DNA from: Actinokineospora terrae
GTDB taxonomy: Bacteria; Actinomycetota; Actinomycetes; Mycobacteriales; Pseudonocardiaceae
Assembly: GCF_900111175.1 (NCBI RefSeq)
Contig: NZ_FOGI01000004.1
Coordinates: 248,001 to 312,000 of the forward strand
Length of the DNA: 64,000 nucleotides
Direction: 5' to 3'
Shown here: positions 49,914 to 58,433 of the stretch, in pieces
How positions within the stretch are numbered: the first letter of the stretch is position 1
Layout of the letters: the number at the start of each line of letters is the position of its first letter
Notes under the pieces: generated by a model
Database searches by the model: none
Told to the model about the DNA's origin: nothing
Seen by the model: only the letters and a program-made list of their open reading frames with translations
Translations under genes and position numbers: made by a program

Positions 49914-49917
49914 GGCT

Positions 49918-50682
49918 CTACTCCCCCAGGAAGAACTTCAGGTAGCGCTGGTCGACGTTGGCCAGGTCGAGCAGGACGAAGAAGTCGGCGACCCCGAAGT
50001 CGGCGTCGAGGGCGGGCGGCCCGCAGACCTTGGCGCCCAGCCGCAGGTACCCCTTGAGCAGCGGCGGCACCGCGACCCTGGCCGGAGTCTCGACCGCCGA
50101 GAAGTCCCACGGGGTGCGCGGCCGCACGCGCTGGTCGTCGCCGCTGTAGTGCTTGGTGCTGACCGTCTGCCACACGCCAGCGGCCAGCGAACCGCCGTCG
50201 GCCAACGGGACCGAGGCGCACCCGGCGAGGAAGCTGTGGCCGGACAACAACATGTAGCGCGCGATCCCGGCCCACACCAGGCTCACCACCGAGCCGTTGC
50301 GGTGGTCGGGGTGCACGCACGAGCGGCCGGTCTCCACCAGCGCGCCGCGGATCCCGGCCAGCGCGGCCAGGTCGAACTCGGTGTCGGAGTACAGCGACCC
50401 GGCGTCGGCGGCGCGCTCGGGCGGCAGCATCCGGTAGGTGCCGACGATGGCGCCGGTGGCGTCCTCGCGGACGACCAGGTGGTCGCAGAACGGGTCGAAG
50501 TGGTCGATGTCGAGACCGGGGGTGGAGGTGTGCAGCGTCGCCCCCATCTCCTCGGCGAACACCTGGTAGCGCAGTCTCTGGGCGGCCTCGACCTCGGAGC
50601 CGTCGTGCGCGACGAGCAGTGAGTAGGTGGGTGCGTCGATTCCGGGCTTCGCAGTGCTGACCAGCACCTGGGCCTGCGTCAT
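49918..50682 (-). CDS. OlsB-like GNAT N-acyltransferase
   Basis: The 254-residue protein belongs to the acyl-homoserine-lactone-synthase/GNAT-fold hemolysin family: SLLVAHDGSEVEAAQRLRYQVFAEEMGA, HFDPFCDHLVVREDATGAIVGTYRML, GRSCVHPDHRNGSVVSLVWAGIARYM and HSFLAGCASVPL, which are the OlsB-type motifs. OlsB transfers a 3-hydroxyacyl group from acyl-ACP to ornithine. Clustered with the PlsC-like gene it suggests an aminolipid. The ATG follows TAATCT by 6 nt with no SD, so a leaderless transcript is possible. The C-terminal 60 residues have no clear motif. Substrate not proven. Confidence 0.85.
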   Translation of the reverse strand: MTQAQVLVSTAKPGIDAPTYSLLVAHDGSEVEAAQRLRYQVFAEEMGATLHTSTPGLDIDHFDPFCDHLVVREDATGAIVGTYRMLPPERAADAGSLYSDTEFDLAALAGIRGALVETGRSCVHPDHRNGSVVSLVWAGIARYMLLSGHSFLAGCASVPLADGGSLAAGVWQTVSTKHYSGDDQRVRPRTPWDFSAVETPARVAVPPLLKGYLRLGAKVCGPPALDADFGVADFFVLLDLANVDQRYLKFFLGE

Positions 50683-50804
50683 ACCAGGAGATTAGGGTGA
50701 TGTCGGCATCGGGGGTGTGTTCTTTGCCGTGACGCGATAGTGGCAACTGAGTGAATTGCCGGTACGTCGGTCCGCTCGGGTGTATCCGGGGCGGGAAAAG
50801 GGAA

Positions 50805-50831
50805 AGGGGCGGCTCCCGGGGAGCCGCCCCT
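50805..50831 (-). terminator. Terminator of the etfBA genes
   Basis: AGGGGCGGCTCCC pairs with GGGAGCCGCCCCT in a tight hairpin, followed on the minus strand by a C/T-rich tract (TTTCCCTTTTCCC). It sits 20 nt after the etfA stop codon. Confidence 0.85.
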
Positions 50832-50850
50832 CACACGCCGGACCAGACGA

Positions 50851-51819
50851 TCAGCCCTTGCGCTTCGCGACCTCGTCGGTCAGCCGCGGCGCGACGGCGA
50901 ACAGGTCGCCGACGACACCGAAGTCGGCGATCTCGAAGATCGGCGCCTCGGCGTCCTTGTTCACCGCGACGATCGTCTTCGAGGTCTGCATGCCCGCGCG
51001 GTGCTGGATCGCGCCGGAGATGCCGAGCGCGACGTAGAGCTGCGGGGACACCGTCTTGCCGGTCTGGCCGACCTGGAACTGCGCCGGGTAGTAGCCGGAG
51101 TCGACCGCGGCGCGGGAGGCGCCGACCGCGGCACCGAGCGCGTCGGCGAGCTTCTCCACGACCTCGAACTTCTCCGCCGAGCCGACACCGCGGCCGCCGG
51201 AGACCACGATGGAGGCCTCGGTCAGCTCGGGGCGGTCGCCGCCGACGACCGGCTCGCGGCCGGTGACGGTGGTGGCCTTGGCCGCGTCGACCGCGGGGAC
51301 CTCGACGGTCTCCTCGGCCGCGGCGCCCTGCGCCTGCACGGCCTCGACGCCGCCGGGGCGGACGGTGACGACCGGGGTGCCCCTGGTCGACTTGGCCTTG
51401 ACGGTGAACGCGCCGCCGAAGATGGACTGCACGCCGACGACGTCACCGCCGGAGCTCTCCACCCCGATCGCCTCGATGAGCAGACCGGAGCCGGTGCGCA
51501 CGGCCAGCCGACCGGCGATCTCCTTGCCCTCCGCGGTGGCCGGGATGAGCACCGCGGCCGGGGACTTGGCGCCCACCAGGTTCGCGAGCACGTCGACCTT
51601 GGGGGTGACCAGGTAGTTGGCCACGTCGTCGGACTCGGCGACGTAGACCTTGGCCGCGCCGTAGGCGGCCAGCGACTCCTTCACCTTGGCCGCGGTGCCG
51701 GGAGCGGCGACCACGACGGCGGCGGGCTCGCCGATCTCGCGGGCCGCGGTCAGCAGCTCGAAGGTGACCTTCTTGACCTCGCCGTCGATCTCGTCGACGA
51801 GGACCAGGACCTCGGACAC
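50851..51819 (-). CDS. etfA: Electron transfer flavoprotein alpha subunit
   Basis: EtfA binds FAD and passes electrons from acyl-CoA and other dehydrogenases to a membrane quinone oxidoreductase. Its C-terminal FAD domain carries [86 protein letters not shown], a textbook signature. The GTG start follows GGAGG by 7 nt and gives 322 residues, the family length. It is the second gene after etfB, 23 nt apart. The pair matches M. tuberculosis fixB-fixA. A hairpin ends the operon. Confidence 0.97.
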   Translation of the reverse strand: MSEVLVLVDEIDGEVKKVTFELLTAAREIGEPAAVVVAAPGTAAKVKESLAAYGAAKVYVAESDDVANYLVTPKVDVLANLVGAKSPAAVLIPATAEGKEIAGRLAVRTGSGLLIEAIGVESSGGDVVGVQSIFGGAFTVKAKSTRGTPVVTVRPGGVEAVQAQGAAAEETVEVPAVDAAKATTVTGREPVVGGDRPELTEASIVVSGGRGVGSAEKFEVVEKLADALGAAVGASRAAVDSGYYPAQFQVGQTGKTVSPQLYVALGISGAIQHRAGMQTSKTIVAVNKDAEAPIFEIADFGVVGDLFAVAPRLTDEVAKRKG

Positions 51820-51842
51820 TGTCGTTCCTCCTTCGCTGCTTG

Positions 51843-52628
51843 TCAGATGAGCTTCTGGCCGATGAGGTACTCGGCGATCTTGCCGCCGCCGTCCCCGGAG
51901 TCCTCGACCCGCTGGCCCGCCGAGCGCGGCGGCTTCGGGGTGGCCTCCAGGACGGTGGTGCTCGCCGCGGCCAGGCCCACCTCGGCGGCGTCGATGCCCA
52001 GGTCGGCGACCGTGTAGGTCTCGACGGGCTTCTTCTTCGCCGCCATGATCCCCTTGAACGAGGGGTAGCGCGGTTCGTTGATCTTCTCGCCGACGCTGAC
52101 CACCGCGGGCAGGGTCGCCGACAGGTGGGTCAGACCGGTGTCGGTCTCCCGGGTGACGGTGATCGTGGTCCCGTCGATGGCGACCTTGCGGGCGTGGGTG
52201 AGCTGCGGGAAGCCCAGGACCTCGGCCAGCATCGCCGGGATCGCCCCGCCGCGGCCGTCGGTGGCCTCGTTGCCCGCGATCACCAGGTCGACGCCGTCGA
52301 CCTTGCCGATCGCGGCGGCCAGCACCCGGGTGGTCTGCAGCAGGCACGAGCCGTGCAGCGCGGGGTCGGACACGTGCACGGCCCTGTCCGCGCCCATGGA
52401 CAGGGCCTTGCGGATGGCCTCGGTCGCGCGCTCGGGCCCGACGCTGAGCACGGTGACCTCGCCGCCCTGCGCCTCCTTGATCAGCAGCGCCTCCTCGACG
52501 GCGCGCTCGTTGATCTCGTCGAGCACCGCGTCGGCGGACTCGCGGTCCAGGGTGTGGTCGGCCTCGGCGAGCCTGCGCTCGGAGTAGGTGTCAGGCACCT
52601 GCTTGACCAGGACAACGATGTTTGGCAT
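51843..52628 (-). CDS. etfB: Electron transfer flavoprotein beta subunit
   Basis: EtfB forms the heterodimer with EtfA and binds AMP. The 261 residues begin MPNIVVLVKQVPDTYSERRLAEADHTLDRESAD and contain VDLVIAGNEATDGRGGAIPAMLAEVLGFPQLT and INEPRYPSFKGIMAAKKKPVE, all family segments. The last ends in KKKP, the ETF recognition-loop side. The operon promoter should lie in the 52629-52823 interval; no convincing -35/-10 pair was found there. Confidence 0.97.
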   Translation of the reverse strand: MPNIVVLVKQVPDTYSERRLAEADHTLDRESADAVLDEINERAVEEALLIKEAQGGEVTVLSVGPERATEAIRKALSMGADRAVHVSDPALHGSCLLQTTRVLAAAIGKVDGVDLVIAGNEATDGRGGAIPAMLAEVLGFPQLTHARKVAIDGTTITVTRETDTGLTHLSATLPAVVSVGEKINEPRYPSFKGIMAAKKKPVETYTVADLGIDAAEVGLAAASTTVLEATPKPPRSAGQRVEDSGDGGGKIAEYLIGQKLI

Positions 52629-52823
52629 GGGTCTTGTTCGACCTCCTGGGACGAGCACCGTGTGGCGGACGGCGGGTGTGCCGACCAGCCCGATTTTCGT
52701 GCGGTTCGGCTGACCTTGCCATGCCGCCGCGGCACCGGGCACGGTGGGCTTTGCCACCCCTATGTTACTTGTCAGTAGTGGACGGCGCGATCGCAGGAGC
52801 CCCGTGACGGTGCCCACAAACAC

Positions 52824-52860
52824 CTGAAGGCCACCCCCGAGACGCGGGGGTGGCCTTCAG
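52824..52860. terminator. Hairpin after the DUF397-type gene
   Basis: CTGAAGGCCACCCCC pairs perfectly with GGGGGTGGCCTTCAG around a 7-nt loop, a 15-bp stem. It follows the DUF397 gene by 66 nt on the minus strand and lies upstream of etfB. Confidence 0.85.
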
Positions 52861-52926
52861 GAGTGTGATTGACCAGGGCGCGCTGGTCCGATCACAGCGC
52901 CCGGTCGTCGCCTCGACCTGCTCGCC

Positions 52927-53544
52927 TCACGCGGAGGCGGGCAGCCACTTCGACCGGCCCGGGGACGTGGGCACCCAGCAGCCGTTGACGACGGTCTCCA
53001 CTCCGTCGCGCAGCTGGCCGAGCGATCCCGGGGTGCGGTCGTCGGGGAGGTCGATCATCTGCCGCAGCACCTCGGCGGCCCAGCCCTCGCGGTGCCAGAG
53101 CACCACTCGGGGGTTGAGCACGTCGTCGGTGTCCCCGGGCAACCGGGTGGCGATGACCTCGTCCTCGGCGTGCAACCGGACGACATCGATCACGTTGTGG
53201 TGGGCGCGCACCCCGACGACGGCGGCGATCTCACCGCTGGCGTCGCGCGGGTGCAGGAACTCGAACCCGCGCGAGACGAGCCTGCGCAGGTACGCCTCCG
53301 CGGCGTGCGAGGCGTCGGTGGTCGCGACGTGCCCGTTCTTCACCGCACGGGTGAACGACGCGATGACCGCACCGGGGAACAGCAGCGCGGGACCCGTCGG
53401 GTTCTTGGAGTCGCGCACCGCGGTGTGGATCTCGTCGACCGGCGACAGCTCGACGCAGTTGCCCACCGCGCCGCTGCGGGAGCTCTTGCGCCACCGCGCT
53501 GCTGGCACCCCGTCAGCCGCCATTCCGTTGCGAAACTCAGACAC
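52927..53544 (-). CDS. DUF397 protein with a C-terminal extension
   Basis: A 205-residue protein. Residues 20-80 form DUF397 with W-x-KSS: ARWRKSSRSGAVGNCVELSPVDEIHTAVRDSKNPTGPALLFPGAVIASFTRAVKNG. The following 120 residues form an extra, unfamiliar module with EAYLRRLVSRGFEFLHPRD, VGVRAHHNVIDVVRLHAEDEVIATRLPGDTDD and LWHREGWAAEVLRQMIDLP. Most DUF397 proteins are 60-90 residues, so the fusion is unusual. The GTG start (VSEFRNGM) is favoured. An XRE/DUF5753 regulator lies directly upstream on the same strand, the classic partner. Function unknown. Confidence 0.82.
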   Translation of the reverse strand: MSEFRNGMAADGVPAARWRKSSRSGAVGNCVELSPVDEIHTAVRDSKNPTGPALLFPGAVIASFTRAVKNGHVATTDASHAAEAYLRRLVSRGFEFLHPRDASGEIAAVVGVRAHHNVIDVVRLHAEDEVIATRLPGDTDDVLNPRVVLWHREGWAAEVLRQMIDLPDDRTPGSLGQLRDGVETVVNGCWVPTSPGRSKWLPASA

Positions 53545-53589
53545 TGGACCTCGCCTTCGGCAGTCACTCAGTCGGTCACTCAGTGCAGG

Positions 53590-53651
53590 TGCACGTGCGT
53601 TGATCGTGACGACCGTAACACGACTGGGCGCCCCAGCAAATGCACGTGCAT
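53590..53651. promoter_or_regulatory. TGCACGTGC palindromes before the DUF397 gene
   Basis: The 171 bp upstream of the DUF397 gene hold TGCACGTGCG (53590-53599) and the perfect palindrome ATGCACGTGCAT (53640-53651), centres 51 bp apart, about five helical turns. Short repeats CAGTCACTCAGT and CGGTCACTCAGT lie beside the first. These are candidate operators for the upstream XRE-family regulator. Confidence 0.45.
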
Positions 53652-53715
53652 CCGAAAGGGGCAACCGCACGAGAAGGTTGCCTCGGCAACCGCTTCCGTT
53701 GTGCCACACGCGAAA

Positions 53716-53746
53716 GCGCCCACCAGCCCAAACGGGTGGTGGGCGC
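53716..53746 (-). terminator. Terminator of the XRE regulator gene
   Basis: GCGCCCACCA pairs with TGGTGGGCGC around an 11-nt loop, starting 15 nt after the regulator stop. It separates regulator and DUF397 transcripts. Confidence 0.8.
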
Positions 53747-53760
53747 GGAAAACGGACTTC

Positions 53761-54636
53761 CTAGATCTCTTCGCGCCGCTTGCTGAGCAGCTGCCGGGAC
53801 CGGCTCGGGGTCTCGGCGTCGACGGTCAGCCGGTCCACGACCCGGCTGTAGCGCTCGATCTCGTCGACGCGGTCGAGGAAGATCGCGCCGAGCAGGTGCT
53901 CGATGTAGACGATGTCGGGCAGCTCGGCCTCGGTGAAGCGCAGCATGGTGAACGAGCCCTCGGCCGCGTAGCCGCTGAGCGGGTACGGCATGACCTGCAG
54001 GGTGATGTTGGGCAGCCGGGTCATCTCCAGCAGGTGGTCGATCTGCTCGCGCAGCACCCGCGGCCCGCCGATCGGCCGGTGCAGCACCGACTCGTCGATG
54101 ACCACCCACAGCTTGGGCGCGTCCAGGCGCTGCAACACCTTCTGCCGCGACATGCGCAGCGCGACCCGGCGGTCGACCTCGTCCTCGCGCAGCTCCGGTC
54201 TGCCGCGGCTGGCCAGCATCCGGGTGTAGGCCTCGGTCTGCAGCAGGCCGGGCACGAACTGCAGCTCGTAGGTCTGGATCCGCGCCGCGGATTCCTCCAG
54301 GCCGACGAAGTCGTTGAACCAGGTGGGCATCAGGTCGCTGTAGCGGTGCCACCAGCCCGGCTCGTTGGACTGCCTGACCATGTCGAGGAACTGGGTCCGC
54401 TCGATCTGGTCGTGCACGCCGTAGAGGGTCAGCAGGTCGGCGACGTCGCGCTCCTTGAAGCCGACCCGGCCCAGCTCCATCCGGCTGATCTTCGACTCCG
54501 AGCCGCGGATGTGGTACCCCGCGTCCGCCCGGGTGATGTCCACCTGCTCCCGGAGCCTGCGCAACTGCGAGCCGAGCACGATCCGGCGCGCCGTCGGCCC
54601 CGGATTCTGCCCACCGTCTCCACGAACCTCGACCAC
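53761..54636 (-). CDS. XRE-family regulator with DUF5753
   Basis: A 291-residue protein with an N-terminal XRE helix-turn-helix (VLGSQLRRLREQVDITRADAGYHIRGSESKISRMELGRVGF, residues 20-60) and a C-terminal DUF5753 (YELQFVPGLLQTEAYTRMLAS through IVYIEHLLGAIFLDR). Proteins of this class pair with DUF397 proteins in Streptomyces and relatives, and several affect development or antibiotic production. Here the partner DUF397 gene is downstream with a terminator between. The gene is divergent from a DUF574 methyltransferase gene across 144 bp. Effector unknown. Confidence 0.92.
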   Translation of the reverse strand: MVEVRGDGGQNPGPTARRIVLGSQLRRLREQVDITRADAGYHIRGSESKISRMELGRVGFKERDVADLLTLYGVHDQIERTQFLDMVRQSNEPGWWHRYSDLMPTWFNDFVGLEESAARIQTYELQFVPGLLQTEAYTRMLASRGRPELREDEVDRRVALRMSRQKVLQRLDAPKLWVVIDESVLHRPIGGPRVLREQIDHLLEMTRLPNITLQVMPYPLSGYAAEGSFTMLRFTEAELPDIVYIEHLLGAIFLDRVDEIERYSRVVDRLTVDAETPSRSRQLLSKRREEI

Positions 54637-54780
54637 GACCTGTCCCTCCCGCCGCTCGTCCCACCACCGCCGGTCACGGCGCCGGAACCCAGCGTGGCAT
54701 CGACACCACGGGTACCCCTAGGGTGAGCGTACTCCTTGAGTGCGCAACGTCCACGGTCTACGACGTTCTGTGAGGAAGCC

Positions 54781-55596
54781 ATGGTGCCCCGCGAGCCGGT
54801 CCACATCGATACGAGCAAGGCCAGCATCGCCCGGGTGTACGACGCTTTCCTCAACGGCAAGGACAACTACGAGATCGACCGCAAGGTCCTGCGCCAGGTG
54901 CAGCAGGTCGCCCCCGAGGCCGCGCAGCTGGCGTTCGACAACCGCGAGTTCCTCATCCGGGCCACCCGGTTCATCGCGCTGCAGACCGGGATCCGCCAGT
55001 ACCTCGACTGCGGCTCCGGCCTGCCGACCGCGGAGAACACCCACCAGGTCGCGCAGCGGATCCGCCCGGACTCGACGGTGGTGTACGTCGACAACGACCC
55101 GGTGGTCCTCGCGCACGGGCGCGCGCTGCTGGAGGAGAACGACCGCACGCACTTCATCGCCGAGGACATCTTCGAGCCGGAAGCGGTCCTGGCCAACGAG
55201 ACCGTGCGGCGCAACCTCGACTTCACCGAGCCGGTCGCCCTGTTCCAGATGGGCACCATCCACCACTACGACGGCGCCCGCTCCCCCGCCGACATCATGG
55301 CCACCTACATCGACGCCTTACCGCCGGGCTCGGTCGTCGGCATCTCGCACTTCTTCGACCCGGAGACCACCCGGTACTCCCCGCTGGCCCGCCGCATGGA
55401 GGACGTGTTCCTGCACAGCCCCATGGGTACCGGCCTGTTCCGCACCCGCCCCGCCATCGAGGCCATGTTCCACGACCTCGAGATGATCGCCCCCGGCGTC
55501 ACCCTCTGCGCCGAGTGGTGGCCGGACGGCCCCCGCCTCAAGCCCCTCGACGAGGTCCAGTACTGCATAGTCGGCGGCCTCGGCATCAAACGCTGA
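54781..55596 (+). CDS. DUF574-family SAM-dependent methyltransferase
   Basis: The 271-residue protein is a member of DUF574 (PF04672), common in actinomycetes. It starts IDTSKASIARVYDAFLNGKDNYEIDRKVLRQV, with the SAM motif QYLDCGSGLPTAENTHQVAQRI and an acidic loop VVYVDNDPVVLAHGRALL. HFFDPETTRYSPLARRM and PWxP-like WWPDGPRLKPLDEVQYCIVGGLGIKR follow. The substrate is unknown. The ATG follows GAGGA. A TTA codon encodes residue 180. Divergent from the XRE/DUF5753 gene; such genes often sit together with DUF397. Confidence 0.9.
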   Translation: MVPREPVHIDTSKASIARVYDAFLNGKDNYEIDRKVLRQVQQVAPEAAQLAFDNREFLIRATRFIALQTGIRQYLDCGSGLPTAENTHQVAQRIRPDSTVVYVDNDPVVLAHGRALLEENDRTHFIAEDIFEPEAVLANETVRRNLDFTEPVALFQMGTIHHYDGARSPADIMATYIDALPPGSVVGISHFFDPETTRYSPLARRMEDVFLHSPMGTGLFRTRPAIEAMFHDLEMIAPGVTLCAEWWPDGPRLKPLDEVQYCIVGGLGIKR

Positions 55597-55652
55597 CCCG
55601 GCCCGGCTTCCGAACCCCTGGCCCCTTCCGCCCGGAGCGATGACAACGCGGG

Positions 55653-56903
55653 TCAGGTGAAGGCGTTGCCGGTGGGGATCTTGGGGCGGCCCAGGGGGGC
55701 GTGGGGGCGGGATTGGGCGGCGCGGTAGACGGTGGTGGTCTGGGTGGCGATGGTGGTCCAGGAGAAGGCCTCGGGGAGGCGGGCCTTGGCGGCGCGGGCG
55801 CGGCGGCGGGCGGCGGTGGGGTCGTTGAGGACGCGGCGAATGGCGGCGGCGAGGGCGTCGACATCACCGGGGGTGAAGGACAGGCCGGTTTCGCCTTCGA
55901 GGACGACCTCGCCCAACCCTCCGGCCGTGGACGCGACCAGAGGCGCGCCGGCAGCAGCGGCCTCCAAGGCGACGATGCCGAAGGGCTCGTAGCGGCTGGG
56001 TAGCACTACCGCGTCGGCGGCCGACAGCGTGGCGACCAGCGAGCGGTCCGACAGGTGCCCGACGAAGTCGATGGCGCGGCGGACGCGGAGTTTGCGGGCG
56101 AGGTCGGCGAGGTTGTCGGCCTGGGAGCCCTTGCCCGCCACGACCAGCCGGGTGCCCGGGTGCGAGCGGCGGACCTTGGCGAGCGCGGCGATCAGGTCGT
56201 GGCCGCCCTTCTCCCACTCCAGCCTGCCGAAGAACACCAGCAGCGGCGCGTCGTCGGGGCTGTGCCTGGCGCGGGCGGCGCGGACGGACCGGGCCGGGAT
56301 GCGCCAGTCGCGGGGCTCGATGCCGTTGTGGATCACGGTGATCGCGTCCGGGTCGACCTCGAACAGGTGGGCCGCCTCCGCGCGCATCGCCGACGAGCAG
56401 GTGATCAGCGCGTCGGCGCGGTGGGCGAGCCACCACTCGACCGAGTGGACCTGCTGGTTGAGCGGCTGCGAGAGCCAGCCGCTGTGCCGTCCGGCCTCGG
56501 TGGCGTGGATGGTGGCGACCAGCGGCGCGCCCGCCTGCTCGGCCAGCGCGATCGCGGGGTGGGTGACCAGCCAGTCGTGGGCGTGGACGACGTCGGGGCG
56601 CCAGTCGCGCAGCAGGGCGAGGCCCGCGCGGATCATGGCGTGCCCCATGGCCAGCGTCCAGGCGACCAGGTCCTTCTCGAACACCAGGTGCGCGGGGTCC
56701 TCGGCGACCCGCACGACCCGGACGCCCTCGTGCACGCCGTCCTCGGTGGGGTGGGTGTGCGCGTCGGTGCCCGCCTCGTGCCTGCACAGCACGACGACCT
56801 CGTCGCCGAGCGCGGCGAGGTGCCTGGCGACGGCGTGCACGTGCCTGCCGAGGCCGCCGACGACCACCGGCGGGTACTCCCAGGACAACATCAGCACGCG
56901 CAT
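55653..56903 (-). CDS. GT4 alpha-glucosyltransferase, Rv3032-like
   Basis: The 416-residue GT4 (GT-B) enzyme starts MRVLMLSWEYPPVVVGGLGRHVHAVARHLAALGDEV with the acceptor-domain Gly-rich loop, then FFGRLEWEKGGHDLIAALAKV and the donor-binding SAADAVVLPSRYEPFGIVALEAAAAGAPLVASTAGGLGEVV with its E-x7-E motif. It matches Rv3032 of M. tuberculosis, an alpha-1,4-glucosyltransferase that elongates methylglucose lipopolysaccharide or glycogen. The neighbour order methyltransferase-GH57-GT4 is conserved. GGTAGCACTACC at 55999 falls in frame as VVLP. It is the last gene of the operon. Confidence 0.9.
   Translation of the reverse strand: MRVLMLSWEYPPVVVGGLGRHVHAVARHLAALGDEVVVLCRHEAGTDAHTHPTEDGVHEGVRVVRVAEDPAHLVFEKDLVAWTLAMGHAMIRAGLALLRDWRPDVVHAHDWLVTHPAIALAEQAGAPLVATIHATEAGRHSGWLSQPLNQQVHSVEWWLAHRADALITCSSAMRAEAAHLFEVDPDAITVIHNGIEPRDWRIPARSVRAARARHSPDDAPLLVFFGRLEWEKGGHDLIAALAKVRRSHPGTRLVVAGKGSQADNLADLARKLRVRRAIDFVGHLSDRSLVATLSAADAVVLPSRYEPFGIVALEAAAAGAPLVASTAGGLGEVVLEGETGLSFTPGDVDALAAAIRRVLNDPTAARRRARAAKARLPEAFSWTTIATQTTTVYRAAQSRPHAPLGRPKIPTGNAFT
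55999..56010. repeat. GGTAG-N2-CTACC palindrome inside a gene
   Basis: GGTAGCACTACC lies in the GT4 gene; the sense frame reads VVLP with GTA and CTA codons. Confidence 0.8.
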
Positions 56904-56915
56904 GGTGGTGCGACC

Positions 56916-58433
56916 CTACTCGTGGGTACGCAGGGCGCGTGCGTCGAGGCCGCCGAACGGGCCGTCGACCTGCCGCAGCTCTCCCGCCCTGGCCCGCGCG
57001 CGCCCGGTCGACCCGGCCCTGACAAGCGCCGCGAGTTCCGCGTAGCGCTCACCGTGCACGGCGGCCCTGCGACGCGCGTAGTCGGCGGCGGAGTCCTTGG
57101 TGACCATGAACGCCCAGTCGCTGGACAGTGCTAAAAGCGCCTCACGGACTACCTGGTCCAGAACGGGGTCACGGCCTGTTGACGCAGGGGTGGTGTCGAT
57201 GAGGTCTAGCAGGTCGCGTTGCAGGGCAGCGCCATCGTCGACCAGGTCCGCTACCTGCGCGCCATCCCATACACGCCAGTCCTTGCCGGATCCCCAAGAG
57301 GATGCCGGTAGCTCTACCGAGCCCGCCACGTAACCGGCATCGATGGCACCGCGAAGTGTTGTCACGTGCACGCCGGCTTCGGGCAACGCACGCAGCACGC
57401 CCTCTAGCCAGGCGGGACCTTCGTGCCACCAGTGGCCGTACAGCTCAGTGTCGTAGGCAGAGACAACAAGCCCTGGGCGGCCGTGGAGGTCGCGGAGTTC
57501 CTTGAGCCGTCGGACAACGGTGTCGACGAAGTCGTGGACGTGGCGCTGTAGTGCCTCTGCGGCGAGGGCGGGCTCGTAGGGCTTCTTGTCGTGCGGGGCG
57601 ACGTTTCTCCCGGTCACGCGTGAGGGCTTGAGACCGGACGGGTGGTCGTAGGTGTGGAAGTCCCGGTAAGCGTTGTCGCCGGGGTAACCGGCCTTGGGTG
57701 ACCACACGCGGTAGGTGACCTCAAGGTCGCGGCCGAAGCAGAGGACGTCCGAGTCACCTACCGTGCGGGCGAACGCGGTGTCTCCGTGGAGCGCTGGGCC
57801 ATCCACGAGAAAGCGCTGTACCCCCGCCGCCGCATACCCGGTTTCCATGCCTGGCGCGTATCCGCACTCTGGCGCCCAGATGCCCTCTGGCGCACGACCG
57901 ACGCGCAGCGCCGTGTCGTCAAGACCAAGCCTGAGCGCAAACGCTCGCAGTCGGGGGTCTAGCAGCGGTTGGAACGGGTGGGTCGCGGGGCCGCCGATCA
58001 GCTCGATAACCCCACCGTCGACCAAGGGCCGTAGCACCGGGGAGAACCCATGGCGCCAACGAGCTTCGAACTCGGATAAGGCTGCCGCCGACGCTCGGTA
58101 CTCACTGGCCGCGATCTCTCGCAGCCTCGGGTCGTCGCCACGCCATTGGACGCCCGCGAACTGAGCACGCAGGTTCCAGTTGCCCAGCCAGTCGTGCATG
58201 GCGCGCAACGCGTACGGGTCGTCGAGCTGCGCGGCGAGGATAGGAGTAACGCCGAGAGTCAGGACGTCGCGCGCACCTTCGTCGCCGAGGCGGCGCAGCA
58301 TGTCGACAAGGGGGAGGTAAGAGTGCGCCCACGCCTGGTAGAGCCACTCCTCCCCCACCGGCCACGTGCCGTGGTGCGGCAGCCAGGGCAGGTGGCTGTG
58401 CAGGACGAGGGCGAACCCGCCGACCTCGGTCAT
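56916..58433 (-). CDS. GH57 alpha-glucan branching enzyme-like, Rv3031-like
   Basis: The 505-residue protein has the GH57 signature order: FALVLHSHLPWLPHHG, the catalytic Glu189 in IWAPECGYAPGME, and Asp328 in VVSAYDTELYGHWWHEGP, then DUF1957-type C-terminal helices. GH57 members of this type make alpha-1,6 branches. In mycobacteria the equivalent gene (Rv3031) lies in the methylglucose-lipopolysaccharide cluster. The start overlaps the methyltransferase stop by 4 nt and the GT4 gene follows after 12 nt. GGTAGCTCTACC at 57307 lies in the gene. CTA and other rare codons recur in the central part. Confidence 0.92.
   Translation of the reverse strand: MTEVGGFALVLHSHLPWLPHHGTWPVGEEWLYQAWAHSYLPLVDMLRRLGDEGARDVLTLGVTPILAAQLDDPYALRAMHDWLGNWNLRAQFAGVQWRGDDPRLREIAASEYRASAAALSEFEARWRHGFSPVLRPLVDGGVIELIGGPATHPFQPLLDPRLRAFALRLGLDDTALRVGRAPEGIWAPECGYAPGMETGYAAAGVQRFLVDGPALHGDTAFARTVGDSDVLCFGRDLEVTYRVWSPKAGYPGDNAYRDFHTYDHPSGLKPSRVTGRNVAPHDKKPYEPALAAEALQRHVHDFVDTVVRRLKELRDLHGRPGLVVSAYDTELYGHWWHEGPAWLEGVLRALPEAGVHVTTLRGAIDAGYVAGSVELPASSWGSGKDWRVWDGAQVADLVDDGAALQRDLLDLIDTTPASTGRDPVLDQVVREALLALSSDWAFMVTKDSAADYARRRAAVHGERYAELAALVRAGSTGRARARAGELRQVDGPFGGLDARALRTHE
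57307..57318. repeat. GGTAG-N2-CTACC palindrome inside a gene
   Basis: GGTAGCTCTACC lies in the GH57 gene; the sense frame reads VELP with GTA and CTA codons. Confidence 0.8.
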
